From: Polychytrium aggregatum
Lineage: Eukaryota; Chytridiomycota; Chytridiomycetes; Polychytriales
Length of the DNA stretch: 64,000 nucleotides
NCBI RefSeq assembly: GCF_025602895.1
Contig: NW_026516281.1
Location: 155,107-219,106, forward strand
Reading direction: 5' to 3'
This document shows positions 22,401 to 34,200 of this stretch, in pieces. Made by a program: the position numbers and the translations under genes. The notes beneath the pieces were generated by a model. That model saw only the letters and a program-made list of their open reading frames with translations. It had not been told where the DNA came from and ran no database searches. The number at the start of each line of letters is the position of its first letter. The first letter of the stretch is position 1.

Positions 22401-24110
22401 CAGCTTGAGGGAGCCAAGGGAAAGATATGAATGACTGACACACATGGCGTGCGCAGAAAAATCGGATCGAGACAGGTCGCATTCATTCAAATGCGTGTTC
22501 TGCACCATTCCAACGACATGCGACTATTGCAGACACACCATCTGGGGCGTCAAGGCCGCAGTGACTTGCACAGGTACGTCCCAGCTCTGGCATGATATGG
22601 GCGTTGCCGAGAGACCGACAGTGTCCTTGTGAGCGTGTGGTGCTAACTGCTCATCACAATTCATCATCACGGCAACGGCAACGGCATTTTCAGTCTGGTG
22701 AGTCGCCAAGGGCAAGAAAGGGCGGTGTGTCTGTTATAGGGACGAAACAATGTCCAAGACCGGAACTTTGTCGATGAGTCCGAGGGCATCGTTTGTGCTG
22801 ATGCGTTGGATAGAAACAGTGTTCCGGTGACCACATGAGTGTTCGGCTGTCGAGATGGGCGACACTTGAGCTGTCCTCGCTGATGCTGATGCCGCGATCT
22901 GTAACGATGCCCCATCGACAGCAACTACAATGCGCATATCAAGTGCGAGCTCAAGGTCCCTCTCCGCTGCACCGGAGTGAAAATCAAGGCCCAGCGCTCC
23001 GCTTCCAACCCCAGCATCACCCGTCGCGAGAGCACACCGAAGATTCCAGAGAAAGCTTTACGCCGAACAGGTAGGAATGAGCTCACGGTACTGTCCGTCA
23101 GCAAGAGGTATTTCGCTCCGTATGTGTTGGGGGACTCACAGCAGACTAAACAAGCCGGGATTGGCATCTTTGGCAGACACACCAACCACGGACGCATCCA
23201 AGGTGCCTCTGCAAGCCATTGTGCTCTACTCGTACACTCCCTGCAATCTCTCTGGCGGGGAGATTGAGGTGCTCGAGGGCGAGTCCTTGACGGTCTTGCA
23301 GCCCGGTCAGTATGGCTTTCGGAACTGCTGGGTTGCATATGGCTCTTGTAGCTGCCAGCGTTGCTGCGGCAGCGGGAGCTTCTTTACAAAGCCCAGACCA
23401 TGTTTGTCGAGAGGCAGTCACATCCCAAGCTGAAACTTCCTGACCATTGATGTCCTGCGACAACCAATGTCCTTTGCCAATAGACGATGGCAGCGGATGG
23501 GCCCTTGTCTCGAGCGCCACCAAGACAGGACTGGTCCCAACATCGTACATCAAGGTGATTCCGAGAGGAACGCCGTTGCCGCTGCACATACCGGCCAACG
23601 TATCTCTGTCGGCACAGACCCTGGGCTGCGACGAGGCCATGGCAAAGACCGATGTTCCCGTCGACCCAAAGCCTGCCGAGAATGTGCCGCTGGAACAACA
23701 TCGCAGCGAAAGCCAAGCCGTGAGTTGCTGGCTATGCAAACGCATTCGTGTGAGGGGCTCATGAGGGAGGCCATTGCTGATATTTGAAACCTGGTCCCTG
23801 CAGACGGTGCTGTACGAGTACATCAAACAGAGCGATGACGAGATCACGGTCCTGGTCGGCCAAATGGTCAAGGTTCTGGACTCAGGTGCGTGCGAATGCA
23901 GGGCGGAGCGAGTGAGATGCGAAACGATGCCACCTTCTGTTTGAGACTCGGAGAATGATTTCTGACGCAACTCTGGGGGCACCTTCCGTCTTTTGGCCCG
24001 GACTGCTGATGGGTAATCCAGATGACGGCTCTGGTTGGGCCCGTGTGTCCGATGGAAGTCAAGCTGGGCTGGTCCCATCGACGTATTTGCAAAAGCGCGA
24101 GGGCATATGA
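19456..24110 (+). CDS. BZZ1: Bzz1-like F-BAR, C1, two-SH3 actin regulator
   Basis: Exons in order: F-BAR start LQYESIQFLGDLRDFLKERA (about 19610-19670) with RADLEKEYSRKLEVLSRKF; 20092-20226 (SDILKETESVARNHSDYSDS); about 20488-20695 (AERDKIYDETAQAKHKYDV); about 20975-21055 (LYILSLDVAKAVQDSYYNKT); 21359-21605; 21760-21950 (LEKIRDALDLVSKDIEAKHK). A C1 zinc-finger is split over HSFKCVFCTIPTTCDYCRHT (about 22480) and YNAHIKCELKVPLRCTG (about 22925). SH3-1 is YSYTPCNLSGGEIEVLEG plus DDGSGWALVS...GLVPTSYI; SH3-2 is LYEYIKQSDDEITVLVGQ plus DDGSGWARVSDGSQAGLVPS, with the stop at 24108-24110. In yeast Bzz1 binds Las17/WASP and drives actin assembly at endocytic sites. About 13 exons; the true start is unresolved and may lie near 19190. 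Introns hold several tandem repeats. Confidence 0.88.
19898..19996. repeat. (GGTGAT)n microsatellite
   Basis: About sixteen copies of the hexamer in the intron after the first F-BAR exon of the Bzz1-like gene. The reverse strand reads as His or Ser-Pro repeats in open frames, which are artefacts of the repeat. Confidence 0.95.
20229..20269. repeat. (TGTGTGCGG)n minisatellite
   Basis: Four to five copies of a 9-bp unit just inside the donor side of the second intron of the Bzz1-like gene. Confidence 0.85.
20866..20927. repeat. 20-bp tandem repeat in Bzz1-like intron
   Basis: Three copies of a ~20-bp unit with core CTACCTTGATATCACTTG; each copy contains the palindrome GATATC. It lies in an intron of the Bzz1-like gene. 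Confidence 0.85.
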
Positions 24111-24387
24111 TGGAGCCGAGCGAGGAGCAGCATCCCCAGAGAACTCGTTCGATGCGATGGGCTGGACGGGGTGTCGTGCGCGCACTCATGGGCGTATTGC
24201 AGAGATGTGCTTCCAGTTGAATGATGCCCATGAACCAACGACCGGCGCTGGGCAATGATTGTCCGAGGGGACAGATGCGCCCCCCCTCCTCTCACAGTCG
24301 AGGAAGTCTGGAGCATTGGGTATGATCGATTCCAAAAACCAAAAATGCGCTATATTCAAATGGGTGCGATTGTGTGCGGGGGTGAGT

Positions 24388-25434
24388 CTAGGATGCTTGA
24401 ACAAAACAGTTGTGCGAAATTTCTCTATTGATCATGGTATGCGCCATCTGAACCTTTCCGGCTTCGGTGGTGTCGGCAGAATTGAGAGTATGGTATCCAG
24501 GCGGGGCCGCAGGGTCGCTGAAATAGGACTCGATTTTTGATTGGCTTTGCACTGTCAAGACCCAAGCCAGCGCCGCCAACTGCCAGAGCAAAAGTCATGG
24601 GGATCTCATTAGCGAAGTGCAAGTGGCTGTGGAACGCTGAGACCAACCGAGCGGGCGGATGGTAGAGGATCGTGCTCGCCGGAAGGAGATGTGGACCGAG
24701 GAGGCGGAACCGATCGAGGCGAGACAAACAAGAGCCGCTGCAACATACGTTGACGAAGAACATGTATATCAGCGCCATCGGGTTGAACTCGTGGTCTGAC
24801 GTCGGGACCTTGTGTGAGTGGAAGTAGCTGATGGTCCTGAGCAGAAAGTAGATTCCGTACATGCCTTTGGAGGACAGATCAAGAGAGAAACGAGATCAGA
24901 GGGTGCCGAGACAAGAAATGGACCATCGGACGAAGAGTGCGGAGAGCACGGACAAGAAAGGCGAGCTATGATCGGGCATGGGAGAGTAAGCGACGCGGCC
25001 GGTGGCTCCAGAACTCACCACTGACAGAGGACATATAGATGGCGAGGGGCTGTGTTATGGAGCAGCCCCATCGCAGCTTGAAGATCGACACAAAAACGAG
25101 CACAGCAAGAGCCGCCAAATGTAACCGGAGGAACGGTAGCGAAATGTAGTGCAGTCCGCGGGCGGACTCGAGCGAGAGATCAAAGTAGACAGCGGTGACG
25201 GGGTTGACGATGGTGAGGGCGTAGCAGCCAAAGAGAATCCACATGAACGACGGGTCTGCAGGCAAAGCAGCCGGAGGCGAGAGCGGGTCAGAAGCGAGGC
25301 GTGAGCAAGCGGGTAAAGGTGGACAATACCACCGGACACGGACGGGAGAGTGATGCCGACATACCACGTCGCTCGGGCGCTGGGGCCGGGGTTTGCGCTT
25401 CAATAGCAGACGGATCCATAGTGGCTGGGTCCAT
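24388..25434 (-). CDS. Small multi-pass membrane protein, family not recognised
   Basis: Four probable exons: MDPATMDPSAIEAQTPAPAP (start 25434); about 25258-25034 with two hydrophobic segments (FMWILFGCYALTIVNPVTAV and LHLAALAVLVFVSIF); about 24862-24752 (GMYGIYFLLRTISYFHSHKV, then NPMALIYMFFVN); and about 24590-24388 (LAALAWVLTV then a polar tail, stop at 24388). The total is near 200 residues with about four membrane segments. The RTISYF...E...MxxIYMFF pattern vaguely recalls fungal RTA1-type proteins, but I cannot assign it. The upstream frame stays open for 258 codons before the chosen ATG; that part is Pro/Ser-rich with no family signal, so I exclude it. Confidence 0.55.
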
Positions 25435-26223
25435 AGAGAGAGAGCGACGGCGCTGGAATGGTATCGGATGAGAGGGACGCGGGAGTGCTGGAACAGGATG
25501 CACGACGGGACGATGGATGCGGAAGATGGATGGATGGCGGCGGAACGAATATAAAAGCAGTAAGGGCGGCGCACGTGGGGGCGAGCAGGGCGACATGGGA
25601 GGCCAAATCGGGCATTGTGAGAACGTGGACGGGGACACATGCCCGACAGGCGCGGCGACGAAGCACGGCAATGGGCACAGAAACAGCAGCGGCTGTGACA
25701 GAGCAGTTGGACGGACGGGATGGGGCGATTGGGCGAATGGCGGTGGGCGAGCCAACAGGACCACGGCCAGACATGCAGCCAACAGCGCCTCGGCCGATGC
25801 GCCACCAAAAATGCGGCGACTTGGGATGGCGAGCGCAGGCCATGGCGACCCACGCCGCGAAGCATGCGCCGGCGGCAGGCGGGCCGCACGATGGAGAGCG
25901 GCCAACGAGCACGATGGGGGTGGTGCCGGGGACGGCGATGCGGGCAGGTTGGGCAGGAAAGCCGAGGCACAGCGCGGCATATCGGCGGAGAGTTGGATTG
26001 CGGTGGGAGAGTTGGAAGGCGAGCAGCGACTCAGAATGACAGCAGAAGGCTGTGCAGCCAGAAAGAATAAGAGCGGATCGAGGGAGAATCGCTGGGGACT
26101 AAGAGGCAGTATCGTGCAAGGCGAATGGCAGGAGGAGACGAATTGATACATGAGATAGCGATACGAATACCAAGCTTGGTGGTCTCGCGCAATTAAACGA
26201 TAATCCAATCAACGCGATCCATG
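25435..26223. other. GC-rich intergenic region with overlapping long open frames
   Basis: About 790 bp upstream of the membrane protein. Frames on both strands are open for 190-300 codons, all low in secondary-structure or motif signal (Gly/Arg-rich on plus, Pro/Ser/Ala-rich on minus). I regard these as composition artefacts; promoter or 5' UTR content is likely. Confidence 0.45.
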
Positions 26224-27328
26224 GCGAGTGCGACTGAAGCGACGATGCACTCTCGAAACAGGCCGGATGCTCAGGATCCGGTTGATGAAACCAAATGATG
26301 TTCCCTCGCCGCATGGAGCCAAATGATGTTCCCTCACTGCATGGATCAACACCGAGAGCATCTCAGTCATGAAGCACCATCATGCAAAGCAATTCACACA
26401 CCACAGCACAACACAGCAAAACACACCACACCACAACACACACCACAGCACCTCCCGCCATGCACCCCCACGGCGACTCGATGGCGGGTTGTTGGGGGTC
26501 TGGCCCAACAACCAACACCAGGGTCGTTGGTCTCAGGGACCGGATCCACAAAGCCAGCCCGCCGCTGTGCTTCTGTCGCCCGTTTGGCACTCCGTCTCAA
26601 GCAGGCAGGCGATGCCGACAGTGCCCGGAAATCGACAGTCGCAAGTCGACAACAGAGCATTGCCAAGGATGCAGCCACTGTTGATAATACCACACACCAC
26701 AGATCGCAGATCACAGATCACACACCACAGATCACAGCCATCGAGGCTCCACCGCAGCACCCTGGCCAGGGACCAAGCTGTCCACCACCACCTGATGCCT
26801 CGAGCCACCTCATTGTCCCTCGTGAGTTGGCTCGCTGGTGGCCGCTCGATGGTGGCCGCTCAATGCCAACTCTCGGCGTCATGCGTCTTTGTTGTTGTTG
26901 ATGTTGTTGTTGGTGGCTGGCTCCCACCGACTCTGGACCATCGATGCGGAGCATGTCGGCGATCGTCCCGAGACAACTGCTGTGACTGCTGCGATTGATG
27001 CGGTTGATGCGGTTGGTGCGGTCGGTGCGGACTGGCACTCGGCTGCAGCTATAAAACCCTTGCAGCGACCTCGGACTCGGCATCCTGCAACCTGCTCGAC
27101 ATCCCACAATCTGCTCGGCATCCTGCAACCTGCTCGACATCCCGCAATCTGCTCGACATCCCATTTGACCCACCCAACGCTACCTGCTGGACGCTACCCA
27201 CCTGACACTACCCGACTGGCCCTGTCCGATCCCACGATCTCACATCTCACATCCCGTATCCCGCATCCCGCATCTCACATCCCGCATCCCATATCTCACA
27301 TTCCGCCCTCATCCAGTCTCGCGGAATC
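26224..27328. other. Upstream region of secreted protein gene, rich in short tandem repeats
   Basis: About 1.1 kb without a convincing gene. It contains two copies of a 25-bp unit CCAAATGATGTTCCCTC... (about 26301-26345), CACCACA/CACAACA runs (26390-26460), AGATCACAGATCACAC repeats (26700-26740), a 19-bp unit related to CCTGCTCGACATCCC (27080-27160), and CATCCCGCAT runs (27240-27300). A TATAAAA at 27049-27055 lies about 275 bp before the start codon. Confidence 0.6.
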
Positions 27329-29206
27329 ATGATCGGCTCCGCCTCCTCGGTCTGCTCCGTCCTGCTCGCCATGGCGCTGCTTGCACCGGCTCGCGCCGAA
27401 ACCTATGCGCCTTGCTCGCCCACGGTCTCCACTGCCTTTGTTCTATATCTCTCGGGCGATGCGAGCACCTGTAAGTTGAGTGCGGTGGTGGATGTCCTTG
27501 GGGTGTGTGAGAACAGGCGCGGCCGACGATTGAGACAATTGCAGCTTGGTTGTGGTGCAGTGTCTGCTCGACTTGGCCCGGAGGGCGAACAGATGCATCG
27601 ATGCAATCGCACATTGGTGCAGCCATGCATTGGTGCAGTCGCGGGCTGGTATGTTCGCACATGTATGGCCACCACTCTGCTCACCGATGCATCGACTCTG
27701 CCCATCCCTGCACCTCACCCCTGCACCTCACCCCTGCACCTCACCCCTGCACCTCACCCCTGCACCTCACCCCTGCACCTCACCCCTGCACCTCACCCCT
27801 GCACTTCACACCTCACACCTCCTGTTGCCGCCGCGCTGTCGGCCCAGCCACCTCCTCGATCGTTTACGCATCCGGCTCCATCCAGGCCGTCAACTACGAG
27901 TACTCCTGGAGCACGTCCGTCACCCCTCTCGTCTCAAAGATCCTGGACATTTACATCTGGTCGAGCGACCCGACCGAGACCTCCCCCATTCGTGTCTCGC
28001 ATCATCCGTTCGAGCCCAGCTCGTTCATCAACTCGGGGATCACCTCCCCCAGCGAGGGAACTGTCGCCGTCAATATTCCTCAGCCGCCCACCACCGGCGG
28101 CCCGCTCTACTTCCATGTCGCCCTTCAGACCTCGGACGGCCAGACCTGCTACGTGGCGTCGGCTGAATGTAAGTTTTTGCAGGACGAAGCACCGGCCGGT
28201 CGCCGATGATGCAGAGCAGCAGTTTGGTTTCCAGGATCCGCTGTGGCTCGACTGCACTCTGGACTGCACCCTGGACTGCACTCTGGAATCCACTCTGGGG
28301 GTCGCCAGTCCATGACTTGCGTGTATCGACGATGCACAAAGGAACACCGGGTTTGCTAATCCTGTCGAATCGCCACTTCGCCTCACAACATCACACGGTC
28401 CCGTCCTCGTCCTCGCAGCCTTCACCATCGCATCGTCCCAGCAAGCCTGCACAAACGGCTACTACACGTGCTCCAACTCGCAGCAGTATCTCCAGTGCAT
28501 GAACAATGCCTGGGTCGGTGCCATCACCTGTCCGAGCTCGACATACTGCAATGTGGCTGCTGGCGTGACATCCACCTATCCTTGCATCAGCACCGGCCAA
28601 GGCGGCATCACCCCCAACCCTGCTCCTGGAACCCTGTGCTCCTCGCTTGGATCGTACTACTGCGTCGGCGGCAGCGAGTACTTTTACTGCTCAGCCACCA
28701 CCTCGGTCTCCACTCCGATCGTGACGGGTCCGTTCACCTGCTTGGCCTCGACCTCTTGCACTCCGGGATACTCGTGGACTCCTCCGTGCGCTTCGCAGCA
28801 GGGCAGCACCACCCCGGTCACGACCTCGACATGCTCGCCCAACGAGTATCTCTGCTTGACCAACAAAATCGTCCAGTCGTGCGGTGCCTATGGACAGTGG
28901 AACACTCCCGTATCGTGCTCGAGCTCGGCTTGGTGCGGCACCACCGTGCCAGCCGGATACCAGTCATGCGTTCCTTCTGGGGGCATCGTCGTGTCTGGAT
29001 ATGGATCCAGCGTCTGCAACACCAACCAGTTCCTGTGCGGACCTGCCGGGGCCGACGGGCTCTCGCACACTTTCTACCAGTGTGCTCAAAACAACGCTGG
29101 ATGGTCATTCATGACCCAGAGCCAGAGCTGTGCTGCCGGAACCTATTGCCCAACACCACTGACTGTGGTCTCCAACACCAACAACCCATGCCAGGCCACG
29201 CCCTGA
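27329..29206 (+). CDS. Secreted KNH-like plus four-module Cys-rich (chitin-binding-like) protein, copy 1
   Basis: Three exons (27329-27470, 27848-28168, 28419-29206) join in frame to 416 residues. The first ~23 residues are a signal peptide (MIGSASSVCSVLLAMALLAP, cleavage after ARA). Residues ~40-155 resemble the Kre9/Knh1-type N-terminal beta domain of fungal wall proteins (SIQAVNYEYSWSTSVTP, ending YVASAESFTI). Four six-cysteine modules follow, e.g. ACTNGYYTCSNSQQYLQC and STCSPNEYLCLTNKIVQSC, each with the pattern C-x(3-5)-Y/F-x-C...C...C-x(4-5)-C...C. The spacing is like chitin-binding CBM14/CBM19 modules, but the identity is inferred. It probably acts at the cell surface or host wall. Intron 1 contains a 12-bp tandem repeat. 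An identical protein is encoded in the other repeat arm. Confidence 0.8.
27712..27812. repeat. 12-bp tandem repeat (CTGCACCTCACC)n in intron 1
   Basis: About eight copies just before the acceptor of intron 1 of the secreted-protein gene. The same array is present in the other arm at about 43560-43670. Confidence 0.92.
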
Positions 29207-29621
29207 TCGTGCAATCCGCCTCGCTGTCTGCCTCGCTGTCTGCTTCCATGCGCACTTGCTCACGCCCATCCATCTTTCATCCTGACCTGGCCTGGACCTG
29301 ACACCGACATTGTATGAATCTGGCGCGAACCCAACCTGGATCTGGCACAATCTGATGCAGACATAGCATCGGATCTGCTTGGTACCCGCCATTCCTTCCT
29401 GATCACCAATCTTCTCTGACCATTCAGTTTTCTTGAGCATGTCGTTTGCTTGGCCATCCGCGCGGCTGACCCTGGCTGGTCCTGACTGGCCCTGGCTGGC
29501 TCGGCATGTTTTGCACCCATTTTGATCCGAGACCTGGCACTCTTCCAATACAACACAATCCCTTGATGATCCCTTCAGTCCGAGGAGGCATGACTCGCGC
29601 GCGTCCGTTTCATCTCTCCCC

Positions 29622-30926
29622 ATGTCCAAACGCCCGATCGTCGACTATTCCAGCTCCGAGTCCGATGAGGATTGCCCTGCCGATGCTGCTGCTGCAAAAC
29701 ATGATACTCCTCATCCCTCGGCCCTTTCCGTCGCTGCTTCTCCGGCTTCGGACTCCAAACGGGTACATCTGATTTGCACATTGGCTGGCCTTTCGATCTG
29801 TCCTCCTGGCTTCCACTCCTTCTGAATGCTCATTCGTCCTTATGTCCCAAGATTCGGATCGATGCCTCCTGTGGCATATCTGCTGATGACGAGGCTCACG
29901 GAGCTGAACCCGCCGCCGCCGAGCCATCTGATTCGTCGTGTCCAGTTGGTGAGTCGAATTCCGGCTCCATTTTGCACCGTAGCCACCATTCTGCAAACTG
30001 AATCCCTGGCCGATCTTGCTCCTGCAGACCACATTGCCTGTTCGCCTGGATCGAGTGAGCACCAAGGCCGCATCCGATCCGTGCCCCATATCGAAGGGAA
30101 TTGGGCAACGCATGTGTTTATCTCAGGTTCGGCATGATCTTCGCAATGATCGATCCTCCCCAGCGACCTTACCCTCTTTCTCTGGCAGTCACCCCGACCG
30201 ATGACTTGCAACTTGATATCGATGCCATCAATACACATGCGAGCAACCGGTGTGGCCAGGCGTATCACCAGTTCGAGCTGCCCCTCCACATCAGCCTCTC
30301 TCGTGCTGTCTATCTGAAGGTCTTCCAGATTCCCCAGTTCGCCAGGCTGCTGGGCCAGTCCATGAACCGACACCCAAGGTAGGTCGCTGTCGCCGTCTTG
30401 CGGGCCCAGGAGGATCCATCTCATTCCACCGCTCCCATAGATTCAAGGTCGGATTCAACGGCATCTCGCACTACCAGAATGACGACAAGACTCGCTCATT
30501 TTTGGCCCTTGATGTCGGTGTCGGCAAATACGAGGTTGGTTCACTCGATGGATCGATTCCTCACAATGACATTGTTCCTAACAATTCCTTGCCCGTAGCT
30601 TGGTTTGCTTACCCAGGATGTCGACGCTGCGCTGAGGCAATTTCAACAGCCGGTCTTCTATGAAGTGAGCAGTGGGTCTCGTGCTGCATTATCCTCAGCC
30701 ATATCCTGTGACAGTAATTCTGACAATGCATCTCTCTGGACAGCCTCCTCGGTTCCATGCCAGCATCGGATGGTCGCTTGGAAGCGAACCATCGGCCGTC
30801 AGTCCAGCGCTGGCAACGTCGCTGCGATCTTGGTCTCGAACGCTCTGTCGCTGCTCGTTTGTCGTTGGGCAGATCGAGTGTACAATCGGCAACAAATCGT
30901 TCCGCTGGCGACTGCAGCACGCCTGA
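29622..30926 (+). CDS. USB1: U6 snRNA phosphodiesterase USB1/Mpn1
   Basis: The start MSKRPIVDYSSSESDEDC matches the usual USB1 opening (PLVDYSSSES). Later exons read GRIRSVPHIEGNWATHVFIS, VTPTDDLQLDIDAINTHA, then the first catalytic HxS motif in FELPLHISLSRAVYL, FKVGFNGISHYQNDDKTRSF, LLTQDVDAALRQFQQPVFYE, and the second HxS motif in PPRFHASIGWSLG. The end is VGQIECTIGNKSFRW and the stop is at 30926. The paired HxS motifs define the 2H phosphoesterase fold. USB1 trims the oligo-U tail of U6 and leaves a modified 3' end. The exon between about 29780 and 30030 is uncertain. The start codon is only 55 bp beyond the left repeat arm, so its promoter must lie partly in the arm. Confidence 0.9.
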
Positions 30927-31214
30927 TCCCGTATCCAAAAGCCATTCTCGCGGCGACTGCGACCCATCCTCCATAATTCATGCGTCGTTATGGTGCCCAC
31001 TATGCGCCGATCCGTTGCTGGACCAAAGTGCCGAGTGATGTTTTCGGTTGCTGGGTGTGGGCAATGCATTCTGGGGCCAATCAGCGCAGCGGATTTCTGA
31101 CCTCGGCAGTCACGGGGTCGCTGGGGGCCAGGATCGCTGGCCAGATCAGATTCGGTCCTGCTTCTCGACCTCCACCCGATCTGTCCTGCTGCAGCGGGAT
31201 AAGTGCGTTTGCAG

Positions 31215-34200
31215 ATGCTGCCATTCGAGAAAAAGGCCCTCTTCACCCAGGTCACCTCGCTGTGCTTCCTGACTCCCCGGCTGGTGCTGGCAGGAGTCGG
31301 ACCGGTGCTCAAGATCTTTGACATCGACAGCAATGCGACGCTGCGCTGCCAAACCGTGCTCAAGGCCGCAAGAATCCACGGAATTGTCCTTCGTGCGTAT
31401 GCCAGCCTATAGTGAATTCCGACGAACCTTGTGGCATCGCAGCCGCAGAGACACCTCCATGTCTGACAGCCGGATCTCTCTCGCAGATCCCGACAATTCC
31501 TGGTGCCCCGATGCTGACTCTGGGGCCGCCCGAGTGATCGTCTATGGAGCCAAGCAAGCACAGATCATCCGTCTCACGATTGCCGGAGGGTACTATCTTC
31601 CCTGCATGTATTTACAAACTCCCGAATACCGCCGACTTGCACATCCTGATGTTTGCGTCTCTATATCTCTCAGCGTCTGCACCGCCATGGAGATTGTCTC
31701 GACCTTCGACGAGTTCCGGGACTGGATCAAGGATGTTCAGTGGATCACAACCGACAGCACACATGTTGTATCTGACTGATGGAGGGCGACTCGGCAGCCC
31801 ATGCAACTCGGCAGTTCATGCAACCCGACAGTCCATGCAACGTATCCCACTGCTCATTGGCCGACTCCGGCAGCATGCGACAGGACAGCGCATTGACTCA
31901 TATCCGTTCTCAGTCTCCCTCCGAGGCCACCGTAGCAATCGCCTTTGCCCACACCTTTGTGGAGATTTGGAACTTTAGGACCAGGAGTCTCATCTACACT
32001 GTCCAGTGCGAAGAGCGGTGCATTCTGTGAGTTTGTTGCATCCAATTCGATGCATTTCGCTCCGCGCTGACATCACCAAGAATGTTGACCAGTCGTTGGC
32101 GGACCTCATATGCCGGCACGCTTCGTGCTCGCCCATTGTTGCGCCGCTGGATAGGTATGCGGCAAAGTTCTTTGGCAATCAGTGGGGCCAGGTGCTTCTT
32201 GCGTACGGCACTGTATTCAATCAAGTTCTCCTCTGGAACATCTTTGACAAGAAGGATGACGGCGATGGCAGAGTTGGCAAGAGTCTCGTTGGTCATGAGG
32301 TTCGTAAAGCGCTTTCGTTTTGCGAGTCTATCGGTACTTGCCTTACTGATGTTGCAGAATCTGTTCTAGGGCGTCATATTTGTGGTGCGCTTCAACAAGG
32401 ATGGCACGCTGGTAGCATCTGGGTCCGATGATCGAACCATTCGGGTGTGGCAGACGGATTTTGGCACCAAGTACGTTCGATCGGAGTCCCTTTGCTGTCG
32501 GTGGATCGCGCGATGCTGGGAGTCCAGATACGGCTCGCACAAATGTTCATAGGATGCCCGCCTTTGTTGAATCGTTGTCGGTTGTGCGTCGGTGGAGCCA
32601 TGTTTGCTGAAGCAGCTGTTCCATCACAGCACCCCAGCAACTGTGCTATACGGCCACCATTCCAGAATATGGGACTGCCGCATTCTCGGCACCAATCGGG
32701 TTGTCAGTGTTGCCGAGGTAGGTTGACATGGCGATCGATCGAAGCTCCTGCTCAGTCGCTGGGAGCAGCAAGCCGATCTGTGCCCCATATTGAATCAACA
32801 ACATCGTGCACAAGGATGCAACATGCCGGGTCTGGGACTTGAAGACGCAGGAGTGTCTCTGCTGCTGGGAAGGCCACGAAGGCAAAAACATATGGAGCAT
32901 GGATGTCAGCCCCGACAGCGCCACGGTCGTAAGTATACTTGGCCTTGTATAGCAGTGGCAGTTGGGCATCGGTACTGATGCTGCTGTTCGACCAGGTAAC
33001 GGGCGGTGGTGACTGTGGTATTCGTCTATGGGATCTTGAAGGGCTGGACATGCACCTGAAAGGTAAGGACCTCGATACATCGAATATGTACATGTATGTG
33101 CCGAGGAATGGAGGACGCCGCCCAGCCATCTCATACTCATTGTTGATCATCTACCGATCCAGGAAACGAGGGCGATCTTGTGACAACAGAACTTCCGCTG
33201 AATCTGCCCGGAATCGACGAGGGCTCGGCGGTAAGCAACGATCACTTGCCACTGCAATACGTGCGCTACTCCTCACCACCCTAACCATGTGCTGCAACAG
33301 ACGACAGCGCTCCCTGTCGCGGATATCATCAAGCACTTTTCGATTGTGTCTCCATCCCTGCTTGTTGCCTCGACGATCTCAGGGTAAGTGTGAATGCTTG
33401 AAGTAAATGCATTGGCTCTCTTCTACCAGCGCACTAACTCGATGCTGCTTTGGTCCAGGCACATCCTGCTGAATGATCAATCCGCAGGGACTTTTGGACT
33501 GCTCTACCGGGACCCGGGATTTGAAAAATACTCTGTCGTATATCCTTCAAAGTGTGGAAAGATTGTAGTTGCCGGAAATATCGTCGGCGATCTGCTGATC
33601 CTGAGCCTGGACAATTCATTTCAGGTGGGTTCTGACGGCTATCGGCGGCATATATGCCGAGGGAGGACAGGTAGCTCGCTCAATGCAGGTAGTCAGCGAT
33701 GCCGGCTTCGATGGGGTGGCTTTGAATTACTCTGACTCACTCGTCTCTGCTGGCGATGATGATGGCTTGCAGCCCGTGAAAATCAAAGTTCATCATGGGA
33801 AGATCTCTGATATTTTCATCGAAGCATCGTCGAGCACCGGTAAGAGTTTCGGTGCAGGTTCACAGCCATGTCAATGATGGCCCCGGGTCTGGAGTTCGCG
33901 AACAGTTCCTATTTGCCAGCCATATCAATTGCGGCCTGTGCTTCACTAACCCCCCCCCCGCCGTCGCCTTGAGCTGATTCGATATTGACCCATGTTTGCA
34001 TCAAGACTTTCATATTTTCACCCCATCCGAGTCCAAGTCTCAAGAATACCAGTGGCTCTCGTTTTCGCTCCTCGCACCGACCGAGGTAAGATTTGAACAT
34101 GAACACCCGCAGGTCTGCTCATCCGCAATCGATAGCTGGCTAACCAGTGAATGCATGCAGATCGGCTTCCACGGAACCATTCTCCTGCCGTCGCATTTCA

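Larger units (their letters stand above)
26224..29566 (+). repeat. Left arm of a ~3.4 kb inverted repeat
   Basis: The sequence from about 26224 (GCGAGTGCGACTGA) to 29566 (CACAATCCCTTGA) reappears as its reverse complement at 41811-45231. The arms match base for base over long stretches. I saw single substitutions near the outer end (about 26239) and near 26930, plus length changes in tandem-repeat blocks (about 26700-26745, 26995-27030, 27080-27160 and 27240-27300). The arm holds one complete secreted-protein gene with its upstream region. Confidence 0.95.

Noticed and set aside
25288-26208. 306-codon minus-strand open frame, and overlapping plus-strand frame 25517-26146
   Set aside because: Both are low-complexity GC-driven frames; only the last part of the minus frame (from 25434) joins sensible downstream exons.
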